In this document: piece after piece, positions 52,601-63,242 of the stretch
Layout: each line of letters starts with the position of its first letter
How positions within the stretch are numbered: position 1 is the first letter of the stretch
Assembly: GCA_021397835.1 (NCBI GenBank)
Contig: JAJFZO010000609.1
Coordinates: forward strand, 10,356,001 to 10,420,000
From: Moringa oleifera
Lineage: Eukaryota; Streptophyta; Magnoliopsida; Brassicales; Moringaceae
Length of the DNA stretch: 64,000 nucleotides
Direction of reading: 5' to 3'
Notes under the pieces: model-generated
What the model saw: the letters and a program-made list of their open reading frames with translations, nothing else
What the model was told of the DNA's origin: nothing
Database searches by the model: none
Position numbers and translations under genes: made by a program

Positions 52601-55600
52601 CAATTATAATTTTTGGACTTGACTAATGAAAATTTTTTAATCTACCATTTTTGTAATCCAAAAATCTACCGACAACGAATTTCTTCAATGTTGGAATCTT
52701 CTATCTTGTATATTTTTTTTTCAATTTTTTTTCAATTCTTTGGTAGTTTTAATTAGACTATAAATATTAGACAATGTATTTCTCAACCCATTGAGGATGT
52801 AGTTCTTGTATAGAAAGTCATAATACTTTCAAGATTCCACAGCAGCACCATGAGTCTATCATTATCTCCGTTCAACACAAAAGTATCTTCTTGCAAGACT
52901 TTAACAAAGTTCAGTTTTGTGAGATAAAACAACATTTTCTGTTGCCATCAATTGAAGTCCGTTCCATTGAACTTTTTTGATTTTCCTTCATGACCAATAT
53001 TGGTAGGAACCTTCATGGTCTGATTTGAATTGTTGGAGAATAATCTAGACTCAACGAATCTTAGTTTGATAAATACATGTATTTATAAGTTATTGATGAA
53101 TTTAGTTCTATTCATGAATCTAGACTCGCCACGTAATTCTAACAGACTTATTTATGTATGTAAAAATATTAGTTCATATATCCACATGGGTTATATATAT
53201 ACATAATTAGCATGTACCTAAAACAAGTATATAAAAGTGTCCTAAGGTCTAAGCAAATCAAGTCATTTTCAAATTTTCTCATAAATTGCCTTGTATTATG
53301 AGCTTCCATGGAAGAGAATAATCTTCTTCTCTAAAGTGTTCTTGAATGCATTTCTTGAGTGAATTCAAAGGGTTCTTATGCTTGTATCATATTTATGTGA
53401 GATATAGTGTGTGTAATTAAAAGTATCCTACAAAATGGTATCAAAGAATCTGAAAAAAGGGTACCGAAGCAAATCAAGTAAGCTATGATATCACTTTGTT
53501 AGCAACTCTAGGGTTCTCTTGATTCCACTTTGTTAGATTCTCTAATATCACTTTGTTGCAAGGTGGTGATACCAGTTTGTTGGCAATGTGAGGGTGTTCT
53601 CTATGAATTCTTTAATCTTTTGTAAGCAAAATTCAAAGAGGAAGTCACTCTCACTTAAAGAACTCACTAAACAGCCTACCTTGATATTATTTGCAAGTGA
53701 CTTAGAATGATTTGATTTATATACTACATGAAACATCTATTTATGTTTGTTTTAGGTGCATGTTACTTAATGCATATACATGAACTATTTAGATACATGA
53801 ACCAATACGGATTAACATAGGTACACGAATAAGTTCCTTAAAAGTACGGGAAGTGGCTAGATTCATGTGTACTTGTTCCAGGTCATAGTAGTTCATGCAT
53901 ACAAATGAGCTATGTGGATACATAAACCAACAACTATTGATGTACCTAAAACAAGTATAAATAGATGCTTCAGCTATTCTAAGTTACTTGAAAACAATAT
54001 CAAAGTGGGTTATTTAGTAAGTTTTTTATGTGACAGTGACTTTCTTTTCAAGGCTTTCTTATGAAAGATTAGAGAGTTCGTAAAGAGTGCCTATAGGATA
54101 CTAACAAGGTGCTATCACCACCTTCCAACAAATTGGTATTAAAAAATCCAACAAAATAGAATCAAGATAACCCAACAAAGTGTCATCAGAGCAAAGTTAA
54201 TCAAAAACTAAGATCTTGGAACCCGAATCAAAGCTAGGTTGGAAAGACTTCACAAGAAAGTGTAGAGTTAAGGGGAAAACTCTAAGAGACGCAGATCATC
54301 TAAGTATCAAGAGCAGTTATGAAAATGAAGAATATGCCACACATCATTGTGAACACATTCAAAATGATGCTAAAAGAAATTCTTGAAAAGTTGAATTTGC
54401 CTCCAGCAATTTATTCAATTGAGAGATTTGGTTCAAATCATTTTATTAACTTTTGTAGCAAGAATCAAACATGAAAATAAATTAGGATGTCTTATTCAGT
54501 TTGGTTTTAAAGAATCAATGAAAAAGAAAGCAGAAAATGAGGTAACATTACATGTAACTAGGTCTTTGAAGGATTCGTATGATATTTTTGTTGAAAATGT
54601 AAATGGAAGGGATTTATACTTTGTCCAAAATGAATTGGATGAACTTCAGATAGCTCATCATGCTCTAAATGAAGATTTTGAAGATGTTGTTGAAGAACTA
54701 AAAGCCTTCAAGCGTAAGAAGGAAGGAACAATTGAATCTAGTGTCATCCGAGGATGACTTTAAGATAGCTTATCATGCTCCAAATGAAGATTTTAAAGAT
54801 GTTGTTGGAGAACGAAAAGCCTTGAAGTGTCAGAAGGAAGGAACAGCTGAATCTAGTGTCATCCGAGGATGACCAAGAGTTAGTGTTGTCCAAGATTTTC
54901 CTCCAGGGTGTGGTCAGTCAACACATCATTAAGTCTAGATTAAGAGAGGATGTTGGAGCATAATCTAAACTCAACAAACCTTGGTTTGATAAATACAAGC
55001 ATCCATAAGTTATTGATGAATTTAGTTTTATTCATGAATCTAGACTCTTTCTGGAATTCTTAGAGAATTATTCATGTGCATATATTAATAGGTATTTGTT
55101 CATGTATCCACATGACTCATATATATGTATTAAGCAACATGTACTTAGAACAAGTATCAAATAGGCGTTTCATATGGTATGTAAATCAAATTTAAGTCAC
55201 TTGAAAACAATATCAATGTGGGTTGTTTAGTGAGTTCTTCAAGTAAGAGTGACTTTCTTAGGTAGTCTTACTTATGAAAGATTAGAGAGTTCATAAAGAG
55301 TGCCCACATGCTACCAACAGTGGTATTAAAGAATCCAATCAAGTGGAATCAAGAGAACCCAAAAAAGTGGTATCAAAGTTGCCTACATGAGCTATTTGCA
55401 ACATTTGTGACACCAATATATAATGTTGCCATTGACTGAATAAAATTTTTCAATGATGCATTAAACACGATGACTAAAAGCAATAAATAAAGCAAATCAA
55501 ATAATTGTCTTAAGATTGTTGTCTCTAGAATAACAAACAATACCAAAAACTTGGAAAGATATGTGATTTATTTTCAACGGAAATAAACAAATTAAAATGA

Positions 55601-57262
55601 ACTTACAATAAAATATAACACGTAAAACTACACTTCTATTAGACAGAAGCTAAAATTTGACTCTACATCCTTTAAGACAAAATCACCATCCAATTAATAC
55701 TAATAAGTTGATAGTGAATGTCTCTCAGGATATAAAAATCAATTCTATAGAAAGCTAGCACTTTAATTCATAAAAACAACGAGCTAACTTATGATTACTA
55801 TCTCTCAAAAACAAACTCTTATTTTCAATATAGGAAGAAAGAATGAATGAATTGTTTTTAGATAATCAAAATGGTTACAGAGGAGACTTTTATAAATAGT
55901 AAAAGGTAGCTTTTAAAGAGTGTCACTTTCTCAAAAAGATGCATTCAAAAGGAAATGATACATCTTAATGGAAAGACACCTTTCCATTCAAAAGGAAGAA
56001 AGGATGGATTGGGATGACACCTTTCCACCTTTTTTTCATTCACCTTTCCACTTAAAACATGGAAAGGCACATTTCCTTTGCTTCTTTCTATTCAAATACG
56101 TTTTTTTTTTTTTCCCAACATTCTCTTCTTGCAAATTCCCATCAACTCAATCACTTCACAAGGAGATCACTCCCCACATGTCACTACAATATTCCTACTA
56201 TTGTAATTCATAAAAGAAAGAAAAGAAATTGGATCTATGGGTCTTCCTACACATACATGTAGGAAAAAGATCTAATATTACCAAAACAATATGTTGAATA
56301 TCATACTTCACAAGAACTTTGGGAAAGCTTAAATAATTGAGTTTGAATTGCAAAGCCCACATAACTCTAACTCTAGCAGTGGCAGGTTTTAAAAGATTAA
56401 GCATTCTTCTTTATGCAAAATGCAGAAGTCATCACCAAAGTAACATTCACAAACACATACAAACAAGCAAATTCAAGCTACTCATACATACTTACAGGAG
56501 CCCATCTAAACACAATGGAGTAGCCTCTGGAAAATATCTCCTCAAACAAGCCAGGACCTTTCTTGGGAGGCTCAGTTTGACAATGAACAGGGCTACCACT
56601 GGAGTAGATATTGGCCAGATGAGCACCTGAGCGACCATAGCGCTGTAGTCGGGTCCTGACATTGTCAGCTTGTCCCAAATAAGCCACGACCATGTCATCT
56701 GGGTCAAGCTTGCCTACATCACGCCCCAAGCCTGTGCGAACCACAGCTATGCCAAGCTCATATAGTCCTGGACTCGTTTTATTAGGGAGGTTCTGAATTC
56801 TGTACTTCTCCACTCCTTCCTTCCCCTTGGAGTAGTCTTCCCAATCGTTTGGTCCAACAAGAACCTGATAATACAACGTGCACAATGTGCAAAATGAGAT
56901 TGTGATACCATAATCTGTATGACATCAATGAGATACCCGATTCACTAATTTCTTGGAGGCGTCACTGTATAGTCTTTACAAGAGAAAAAAAAAGGGGGGC
57001 GGGGGGAGGGGGAGAAGAGGAGATTGCTGTGTATGTTGATATAAGCTTCAGTGATGGATTGCACACATATTTGGATAAAAATATGATCTTTCAGAGATAA
57101 ACAAGAAACCAATAAAGGTAGAAGTAAGAGAATTGCATAAAACAAAAACAACAAGGATCAATTTGAGAGAGAAGGACATAGTCTGCAGATCTCGCAAATT
57201 TGAGTTTCAAGGACAAGCAACAAAATGAGGACAATGCAAATGGGGATCTAAAACTCAAGAGT

Positions 57263-57301
<39 letters not shown>

Positions 57302-57388
57302 TTTGGAGAAGATGGCGTCGTGTTTGGTCTGCTTGTAGTCTTCTCTCTTCAACCTTCGAGCAGCAGCGAACAAGTCGCCCGCTCCCAT
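43658..57388 (-). CDS. ET2: EFFECTOR OF TRANSCRIPTION 2-like protein (GIY-YIG plus HRT repeats)
   Basis: Plant nuclear regulator with a GIY-YIG-like domain and C-terminal zinc-binding ET/HRT repeats. Three exons: 57296-57388 (31 aa), 56496-56864 (123 aa), 43658-44554 (298 aa); 452 aa. Both introns are phase 0 with GT-AG borders, and the junctions are family-like (SKWQ-VLVGPNDWEDY; FRWAP-MKSKRDAEKTE). GIY-YIG part: SPGLYELGIAV, VAYLGQADNVRTRLQ, RYGRSG. Three repeats of form C-x9-C-x10-C-x2-H begin at about residues 273, 337 and 426; the third ends the protein (CWQHRG, stop). In Arabidopsis ET factors affect gibberellin responses, DNA methylation and cell differentiation (family knowledge). Intron 2 is 11.9 kb and filled with retrotransposons in the same orientation as the gene. 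No frameshift is seen in the exons. Confidence 0.93.
44555..45783. other. ET2 intron 2, part without identified element
   Basis: Single-copy-looking sequence up to about 45200. The 45300-45720 stretch has text reminiscent of a degenerate LTR (a TATAAGAAGAGG box near 45650, then a leader) but no second copy in the window. No gene seen. Confidence 0.35.
45784..46355 (+). repeat. Left arm of about 0.6-kb inverted repeat
   Basis: Begins TGTTGGTAAAAAAATG and runs to about 46355. Its reverse complement matches 55520-56123 along its length with many substitutions (shared landmarks: ACGTG(C/T)TAT(G/A)TTTTATTG, AAAAACAACGA, ACACCTTTCCACC). TGTTGG is a common LTR start, but the two arms are inverted, which does not fit a simple LTR pair. 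Confidence 0.75.
46325..46762 (-). mobile_element. Ty1/copia pol fragment (pre-integrase region)
   Basis: Minus-strand frame 46461-46733 reads like the GAG-pre-integrase region of plant copia polyproteins (STSKIEDIGKIVIKMTS, LNNMLHVLDIRKNLVF, GMFVGKGYLSDGLF). A broken continuation to about 46325 resembles the integrase zinc-binding segment (LDLLPAFHIDSN, VEAKLAK). Integrase core, RT and RNase H are absent. It is the downstream half of the copia piece at 52113-53016, separated from it by the LINE. Confidence 0.8.
46763..52098 (-). mobile_element. L1-type LINE retrotransposon, about 5.3 kb, decayed
   Basis: Minus-strand non-LTR element with a poly(A) tail (T run at 46761-46770 on +). From its 5' side: an ORF1-like N-terminal segment below 52090; an APE-type endonuclease trace at about 49750-50050 (CEGVLIM, then GEDFNMV) with in-frame stops; linker 49416-49682 (RFENMWLKVDGFNALVKKW); reverse transcriptase pieces 48814-49284 (GDKAPGPDRF), 48599-48799 (KLDMEKAYDCVAW) and 48381-48629; the YADD region altered to CANDTIIFC near 48320-48350; and a zf-RVT-like zinc segment near 47150-47200 (RCFICKEEVETMNH). 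Frames are broken by stops and shifts, so it is not autonomous. Flanking duplicates are at 46747-46764 and 52096-52113. Confidence 0.88.
52113..53016 (-). mobile_element. Ty1/copia gag to protease fragment
   Basis: Reading on minus from the ATG at 53016: MKVPTNIGHEGKSKKFNGTD, then an in-frame stop where Arg/Trp is expected, WQQKMLFYLTKLNF, and the gag UBN2-like tail (52382-52603: LSSWNYLKYKRKEMRIEDL, VIRLRIAKE). At 52115-52170 the protease start KEWWLDTGITHHICFNKK appears (D-T-G active site) and is cut by the LINE at KMFS. It carries stops and frameshifts, so it is dead. Confidence 0.83.
53031..53435 (+). repeat. LTR-like repeat A, with primer-binding site
   Basis: Starts TGTTGGAGAATAATCTAG and matches the start of repeat D (54951) for its first half, including TTTGATAAATAC and TATTGATGAATTTAG. 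It is followed at 53436 by TGGTATCAAAG, the usual copia primer-binding-site form complementary to initiator Met tRNA. The 3' half differs from D. Confidence 0.75.
53581..53870 (-). repeat. LTR-like repeat B, inverted
   Basis: The reverse complement of this stretch matches the 3' halves of copies C and D (AAATAGATG(T/C)TTCA, AGTCACTTG, AATATCAA(G/A)GT, TTTAGTGAGTTCTT, AAAGATTA(A/G)AGA). It ends next to an inverted primer-binding-like TGATACCA at 53571. Confidence 0.7.
53871..54130 (+). repeat. LTR-like repeat C
   Basis: Direct copy of the 3' half of D: ACAAGTATAAATAGATGCTT, ACTTGAAAACAATATCAA, GGTTATTTAGTAAG, AAGATTAGAGAGTTC. Ends CCAACA before AATTGGTATTAAA. Lies head to head with B. Confidence 0.7.
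54131..54950 (+). mobile_element. Internal region of a small LTR element
   Basis: Between repeats C and D. Frame 54419-54757 (112 aa) has a hydrophilic, coiled-looking composition (KKKAENEVTLHVTRSLKD, VVEELKAFKRKK) without a recognised domain. It could be gag-derived. No pol sequence; with two flanking LTR-like copies this looks like a non-autonomous element. Confidence 0.5.
54641..54870. repeat. Two-copy 115-bp tandem duplication
   Basis: 54641-54755 and 54756-54870 repeat with a period of 115. Shared text includes AGATAGCT(C/T)ATCATGCTC and AATCTAGTGTCATCCGAGGA; the second copy has several substitutions that break the frame. Confidence 0.88.
54951..55320 (+). repeat. LTR-like repeat D, with primer-binding-like site
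   Basis: Starts TGTTGGAGCATAATCTAA and ends CTACCAACAG, followed by TGGTATTAAAG. The first half matches A, the second half matches C and (inverted) B. Confidence 0.75.
55520..56123 (-). repeat. Right arm of about 0.6-kb inverted repeat
   Basis: Reverse-complement partner of 45784-46355. Its outer end reads CCCAACA on +, the mirror of TGTTGG at the left arm, next to a T run at about 56101-56113. If it is an LTR, its orientation fits the 5' LTR of the minus-strand copia element. Confidence 0.75.
57266..57294. repeat. (GA)n microsatellite at ET2 intron 1 donor
   Basis: About 14 GA units that run up to the splice donor of ET2 exon 1 (donor bases 57294-57295 on +). On the minus strand the intron begins GTCTCTCTCTC. 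Confidence 0.9.
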
Positions 57389-59423
57389 CTTTGCCTCGAC
57401 AGGATCAGGAAGTGACCGTTACAGTGCGCCCGCCCCCCCCCAAAAAAAAGGGGGATGAGTTCTCCTTGGAAAGACCAGGTTGCCCATGCGAAGTAATGAA
57501 TATTACCACCAGTCCCATCCTCCTTTAAAGTTGATTTTTTTTTTAAAAAAAAGAAAATCTACAAATAAACTTTTATGATGCTCTAAAAGATTTTTTCTTA
57601 AAATCATACATAGGAAAGGCAGCAAGTTAGTCTGATCCAGTGATCCCTTTACGCTTCACTCATTACACAACTGAACCTTTTTTTCACTTTCACCGGCAAA
57701 GTCGTTATCTTTCTTGCTTCTTCGCACGTCTCACCAAAAGCAAAAAAGTTGGTAACTTGTGGGTGCTGGCTCTGAATTTTTGGTATATTGCACAAACCCA
57801 TCTGGCCTTAGACTGAAGGCTAAAAGTCTGCAAGTACAGTTGAAAGCTCTTCTCAAATTTTCATGGAAAAAGCAAAAGCAAGAAACGAAGAAGAAAAAGA
57901 AGAAAGATGATATATTTGTAGCATTTAATTGAAAAGACTAATTAAGACAATAATCATATGAACAAAATGATTATTGGCGTGCTGTTTTACCTATCCATCA
58001 GCGTCATTATTTCTTTGTTCTGTTCAGAAGATAATGTGTCTCCGCATAGATTGAACTCATTAAAGATGGAAGAAAATGTTATTGACAAAGATGATAATAA
58101 GTTTCCATTTGATGTTACCCATGTCCTACCAATACCAATTTGCCTTGAATTCCTGCTCTCATTGTGGGAGCTCTCAGGTCTCACTTTTTTCCTACCAATA
58201 GGTCATTGTGTACCTTATCAAAGGAAAAGAAGACAAGATCATTGAATTGATTCGTCTACTTGTGAGGATCTTCTATATTTTATAGTTATCCAATCCTTGA
58301 AGCTTTGTGATGTGACCCAAATAAAATGTGTTATTATCCTTGCAATCTATAAGGATTGTAATTATTCAACGAATTCGACATTCTTCCCAACCTAATCTGG
58401 GTTACAATATTATTTATGATAAATCTGGTACTTAATTAAAAATAGAATGAAAAGCAACAGATTTCCATGGAATATTTATAGAAAAAAGAAACATGGAAAG
58501 AACATTTCTTAATGTGAATGCTTTGGATGTGAAGGTATGAATGCCATAAAGTATAAAAGTTCTGTTTAAGTGACATTAATTTTATATAGGTGGTGAACAG
58601 TATTCAACTTTTGTGTCCTGTAGCTATAAAGGAAAAATGGTGAGGAGGCATCCCCTCCAACACCTAACCCTTGCATTTTCTCTTTAGAATAAGGGGAAAC
58701 TTCACTTCATCTTTCAAAGAGTCCACACTGAAGGCTGTCTTTCACTAGAGAGAGAGAGAGAGAGACAAAGAGCTTCAATCATTCATCACATTGTCTACAG
58801 ATGTTTGGTATGAGCACATGTCGTTTACTAGAAAACGACCTAACCATTTCTTTTTGTCCTTTTGTTTGTTTTACTCTTTCCGAAATGGCGCCACTTGCTT
58901 GTAAATATGCGCAAGCCGGAGGATAATATGCTGAAAGCACCTTCAAATTTTGCCACTCCAAGTTTGCTCAGCCCAAATAATCAAACTCTCTGTTTCTATA
59001 AACGGTAAACCTCACGACCTTTACATGAAGGAAAAGGCAATGCCTACTTGCCATGAGAAAACCATTGTGCTCCCAAAAACTGATCTGGTCTTTAGCTGTT
59101 AAGAGAAAAAAGAAAGGGGCTTCTAGTGTTTTGTGTTCCTCAATTTTGAGACGTCCTTTTTAACGGAAAGAACTAAATTTGATAAAAGTTACCTTGAAGT
59201 GCACGTCCTCTTCAGCTCTTTTCTCAACTTTTCATCTGGGTACCTCGAAAAGCATCTGGCTTTGCGTGACAGTTCTCACTGCTTCACTGTTATCCATAGC
59301 AATAATGCAATCTCTTTTTGCTGCTTAAGTGTCTGTTTGATGAAGAATTTGGATGTGGGTTTTGATTATGGAATGTGTTGAAGAAAGTGGGGTGTCTCTG
59401 GGATTTGGTTGCTGGTCCTGGAA
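57389..59423. other. Divergent spacer between ET2-like and kinase genes
   Basis: About 2 kb with no supported gene. It holds C/A homopolymers at about 57429-57450, an AG run at 58746-58765 and the two promoters. A 95-codon frame at 57958-58245 lacks any family likeness. Confidence 0.5.
58746..58765. repeat. (AG)n microsatellite upstream of kinase gene
   Basis: About 10 AG units, roughly 660 bases before the kinase start codon. Confidence 0.85.
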
Positions 59424-62400
59424 ATGAAACAAACGGGCGTTAAGGAGAAAGGATTGGTGGGCTTGGTAGGGAAAGTGGTGGTGGTTGCTGCTAGAGCATC
59501 CAAGGGGATCCCTAGGACTGCTTTGGTGTGGGCTCTGACTCATGTTGTCCAACCTGGGGATTGCATCAAGCTGCTGGTGGTTATTCCTACACATTCCTCA
59601 AGTAATCTTTCCCTCCCTTCATAAACCTTTTCTTGCTATGATTATTAATTCTCGGGATTTTTTCTCTCAATCTTGCTGGGTAAGGCTAAAACGTTTTCCT
59701 TTTGTTTTTTGTGCTGGGTGTGCTTTCCCCTCTCCCCCACCCCGCTATTGTTTGTGCTGAATTGGGGATGGTCATCTGATTACTCTGCTTGTCTAATGCT
59801 TCATGTAAACTCTTCCCCAGGAACCTTTCTTGTTTAACAAGCACCTTCAGAGCTATTAAGAGCTATTTGCGTTCAGAGCCACTAAGAGCTCTTTGCAAGC
59901 AAGAATTGATTCCATCAATCACTCTGCTCCATGTGGGCACTAGAAGCCTGAAAGTCATCCATGAATAATTTGTCTGAAAATGATGCAGGCCAAGAATAAA
60001 CGCTTTCTTGATAGATGAGCAATTTCGTAGCAAGCTTAGTTGATCATATGGCTTTGATTCTGGAACATCTTTGCTTCTAATCTCTCTTAAGAGTTACGAG
60101 ATTAGGGCGGAACTGAAATTTTTGAGTTTCAATTTTTTGATATTGCTAAGGAGTGGAAATGAATTATCAGTCTAATGCAGCATGGACAGCACTAATTCAT
60201 TTTGTGATCCCTGTGAAACATATTGATATCTTAAAAAGTAAAGTATAGCACTCCTAGTGGACACATTATGTTCTTCACACATCTGAAATGCCCACAGAGG
60301 TTGGCCAAAAGCGGACCATCTTCCAAATAAATGACCCATAGTCAAGTTGAACCCATTTATGAAATTATACATATTGCAAAGTTTCAGGTTCAGCTCTGCA
60401 GTGTTTGTCACTATGACATCTATTTCTGTCTGGTTATGTAGATTTCAGAGTAATTGACATTGATAACTGATAGGAATACATTGCATTTTCAGGTAAAAGG
60501 ATATGGGGGTTCTCAAGACTCACTGGTGATTGCACCCCTGGTCATGGAAAATCTCTCACAGGAACTAGTTCAGATCAGAAGGATGATATTGTGGAGTCGT
60601 GCTCCCAGATGATGCTTCAATTGCACGATGTGTATGATCCAGATAAGGTCAGTGGATCCATTTTTCCTACACTGTTTAGGTATTATATGTTACCTGTCTA
60701 GTATTGAGAGTTTTGATTCTTCTTGACAGATAAAGATCAGGATAAAAGTTGTATCGGCCTCACCATGTGGAATAGTTGCTGCCGAAGCGAAGAAGGCTCA
60801 ATCCAATTGGGTTATATTGGATAAGTAATAATATATGTTAAACTTTGTTTTCTTCATTTAAAGTATGCTTTAAGTTTTTTGGGAAGGAATTAGATGGGCT
60901 CTTGGTTTCTGAATGTGTGTTGTAATTTCATTGTGCCTCTTTTGTTTCTTAACCTGCGTGGTATCAAAATTCCAAACAGGCGACTGAAACAAGAGAAGAA
61001 ATGCTGCATGGAAGAGCTTCAATGCAATGTTGTGGTTATGAAAAGGTCTCGGCCAAAGGTGCTTCGTCTGAATTTAGTTGGATCTCCAAAAACAGAACCA
61101 GATATGGCTCATCCTTTGTCTTTTGAAGCAGAAACACCACTTCAACAATTGAAAAGTGAGAATGGCCAGTTAACTACGATCAATGGGCCATTTGTGACTC
61201 CTGCAAGCAGTCCAGAGCAAGAGCCATCACTGACTGCAACAGATGGTGGAACTTCATCAATATCAAGTTCAGATCCAGGAACTTCGCCATTTTTCCTATC
61301 TGGAATTTATGGGAGCCTGAAGAAAGCATATACATTTATCACTGAAGAAAACTGTAGTTTGTTTGAATCTGATTCTGACACAGATAGTGAGAAGTTAAGT
61401 CCTCCTTGTAAAGGTTCGTCTTTCCAGCCATGGATGGCTGATATTCTCAGTTCTAGCAGAGAATTCTCAAAAACATCAGTGAGAGGTTCCAAAAAGCGCA
61501 ACGATTCAGCTTTGTCTTCAACTTATGAATTCTTGCTGGAGAAGTTGTCTACCCAAAATCAAGAGCCTGATATAGGAAAACTAAATCACAGACTAGATCT
61601 GAACTTAAGCAAAAGTGTAAGAGAAGCAATTTCACTGTCCAGTGCACCTCCTGGTCCACCTCCATTGTGTTCAATATGTCAGCATAAAGCTCCTGTATTC
61701 GGGAATCCTCCAAGGTGGTTTACCTATGCTGAATTGCAGCTTGCTACGAATGGATTTTCCCAGGCAAATTTCTTGGCCGAAGGTGGTTTTGGCTCTGTTC
61801 ATCGAGGTGTCTTACCAAATGGCCAGGTGATTGCAGTCAAGCAATATAAATTAGCCAGTTCTCAAGGTGATCGGGAATTTTGCTCAGAAGTGGAGGTTTT
61901 GAGTTGCGCACAGCATCGAAATGTTGTTATGCTGATTGGGTTCTGTGTGGAGAATGGAAGAAGAATGCTGGTTTATGAATACATTTGCAATGGGTCTTTG
62001 GATTCCCATCTTTATGGTAAACTTTCTTGTAAACCAATTCCTGTTATGCCTTTAATTGTTGCAACCTTAGAACATTTCTGGGATGAATGGAAAACTGTAG
62101 ATAATTGACTAAAATCACTACTTGTTGCAGAATTGTCTTGGTAGTTATTCATTCCTCAAGTATTATAGATGCAAGTAACAGTTCTGCTAAGTAAATTTCT
62201 TTCTGGGAATTTGCAGGACGTGGTAGAGATCCATTAGGATGGTCTGCACGACAGAAGATTGCAGTTGGAGCAGCTCGAGGGTTGAGGTATCTTCATGAGG
62301 AATGTAGAGTTGGCTGTATTGTCCATCGTGATTTGCGCCCTAATAATATCCTTCTCACCCATGATTTTGAACCATTAGTAAGTGAAGCTCTTATCATCTT

Positions 62401-63242
62401 AAACATCAAGTGAACATTTCTGTCCTCTATAATGATAGCAATGAAACTTCTTGTTTTCACTGCTTCTCCGTCGACAAGTAATACTGACTCCTAGTTCTAA
62501 ATTTTAAGGTGGGGGATTTTGGATTGGCAAGGTGGCAGCCAGATGGAGACAAGGGTGTTCAGACAAGAGTAATTGGAAGATTTGGGTAATAATTTTTGCT
62601 GTTCTTCTTCTTCTTCTTGGTTATGTTACCTGCAGTGGCAATGAATCAACTAGCCTCCTTTTTGTAGGTACTTGGCGCCAGAGTATGCTCAAAGCGGCCA
62701 GATTACAGAGAAAGCTGATGTTTACTCCTTCGGAGTGGTGCTGGTGGAGCTCATTACAGGAAGGAAAGCCATGGATATAACCAGGCCAAAAGGGCAGCAA
62801 TGCCTCACTGAATGGGTATGAATCAAAGACTTGACAATGTCTCCCTTTCAACTTCTTTTCTCGTAATAATCCACTTGATGAACTTTGTCCTTTGAAGTTT
62901 TTCACTGATGTTTCAAGTTTCTGACAGGCACGACCTTTATTACAAAGACAAGCCATTCATGACCTGCTTGATCCACGCTTAAGGGACTGCTACTCAGAGC
63001 AAGAAGTCTATGATATGGTGCAATGTGCTTCTTTATGCATCCGAAGAGACCCTAACTCCAGGCCTCGCATGTCTCAGGTTGGAGAATCTGAACTCATTGA
63101 AAACTCTGTTTAAATAGTTGTTGTCCCAAGGCAGTAAAGGCTGGGATTTGAAGGTTAAACCATTTCTTGTTTATGCTGTTTCTTGAAGGTGCTTCGGATG
63201 TTGGAAAGGGAGATTGTCATGAATTCTACAAATGGTATGTGA
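59424..63242 (+). CDS. Receptor-like cytoplasmic kinase with N-terminal alpha-hydrolase-like domain
   Basis: Nine exons: 59424-59601, 60493-60647, 60730-60824, 60980-62016, 62217-62377, 62509-62585, 62668-62815, 62928-63077, 63189-63242; 684 aa. ATG 59424 is the first in frame after a TTG-only extension. Residues about 15-190 look like the adenine-nucleotide alpha-hydrolase/UspA-like fold of this family ([33 protein letters not shown]). A Ser-rich linker follows. The kinase domain runs from about 395: glycine loop AEGGFGSV near 409, AVKQYK with Lys about 430, [16 protein letters not shown] near 525, VGDFGLA near 543, [19 protein letters not shown]. No signal peptide or membrane span, so cytoplasmic. 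The family resembles At5g56790/At1g55200. HRDxR in place of HRDxK is, as I recall, usual for this family; GRFG in the activation segment, where GTFG is expected, is odd. Confidence 0.93.

Noticed and set aside
57958..58245. 95-codon plus-strand frame beginning with a hydrophobic segment
   Set aside because: Hydrophobic start resembles a signal peptide, but there is no family likeness, no promoter context, and similar chance frames occur in AT-rich DNA.
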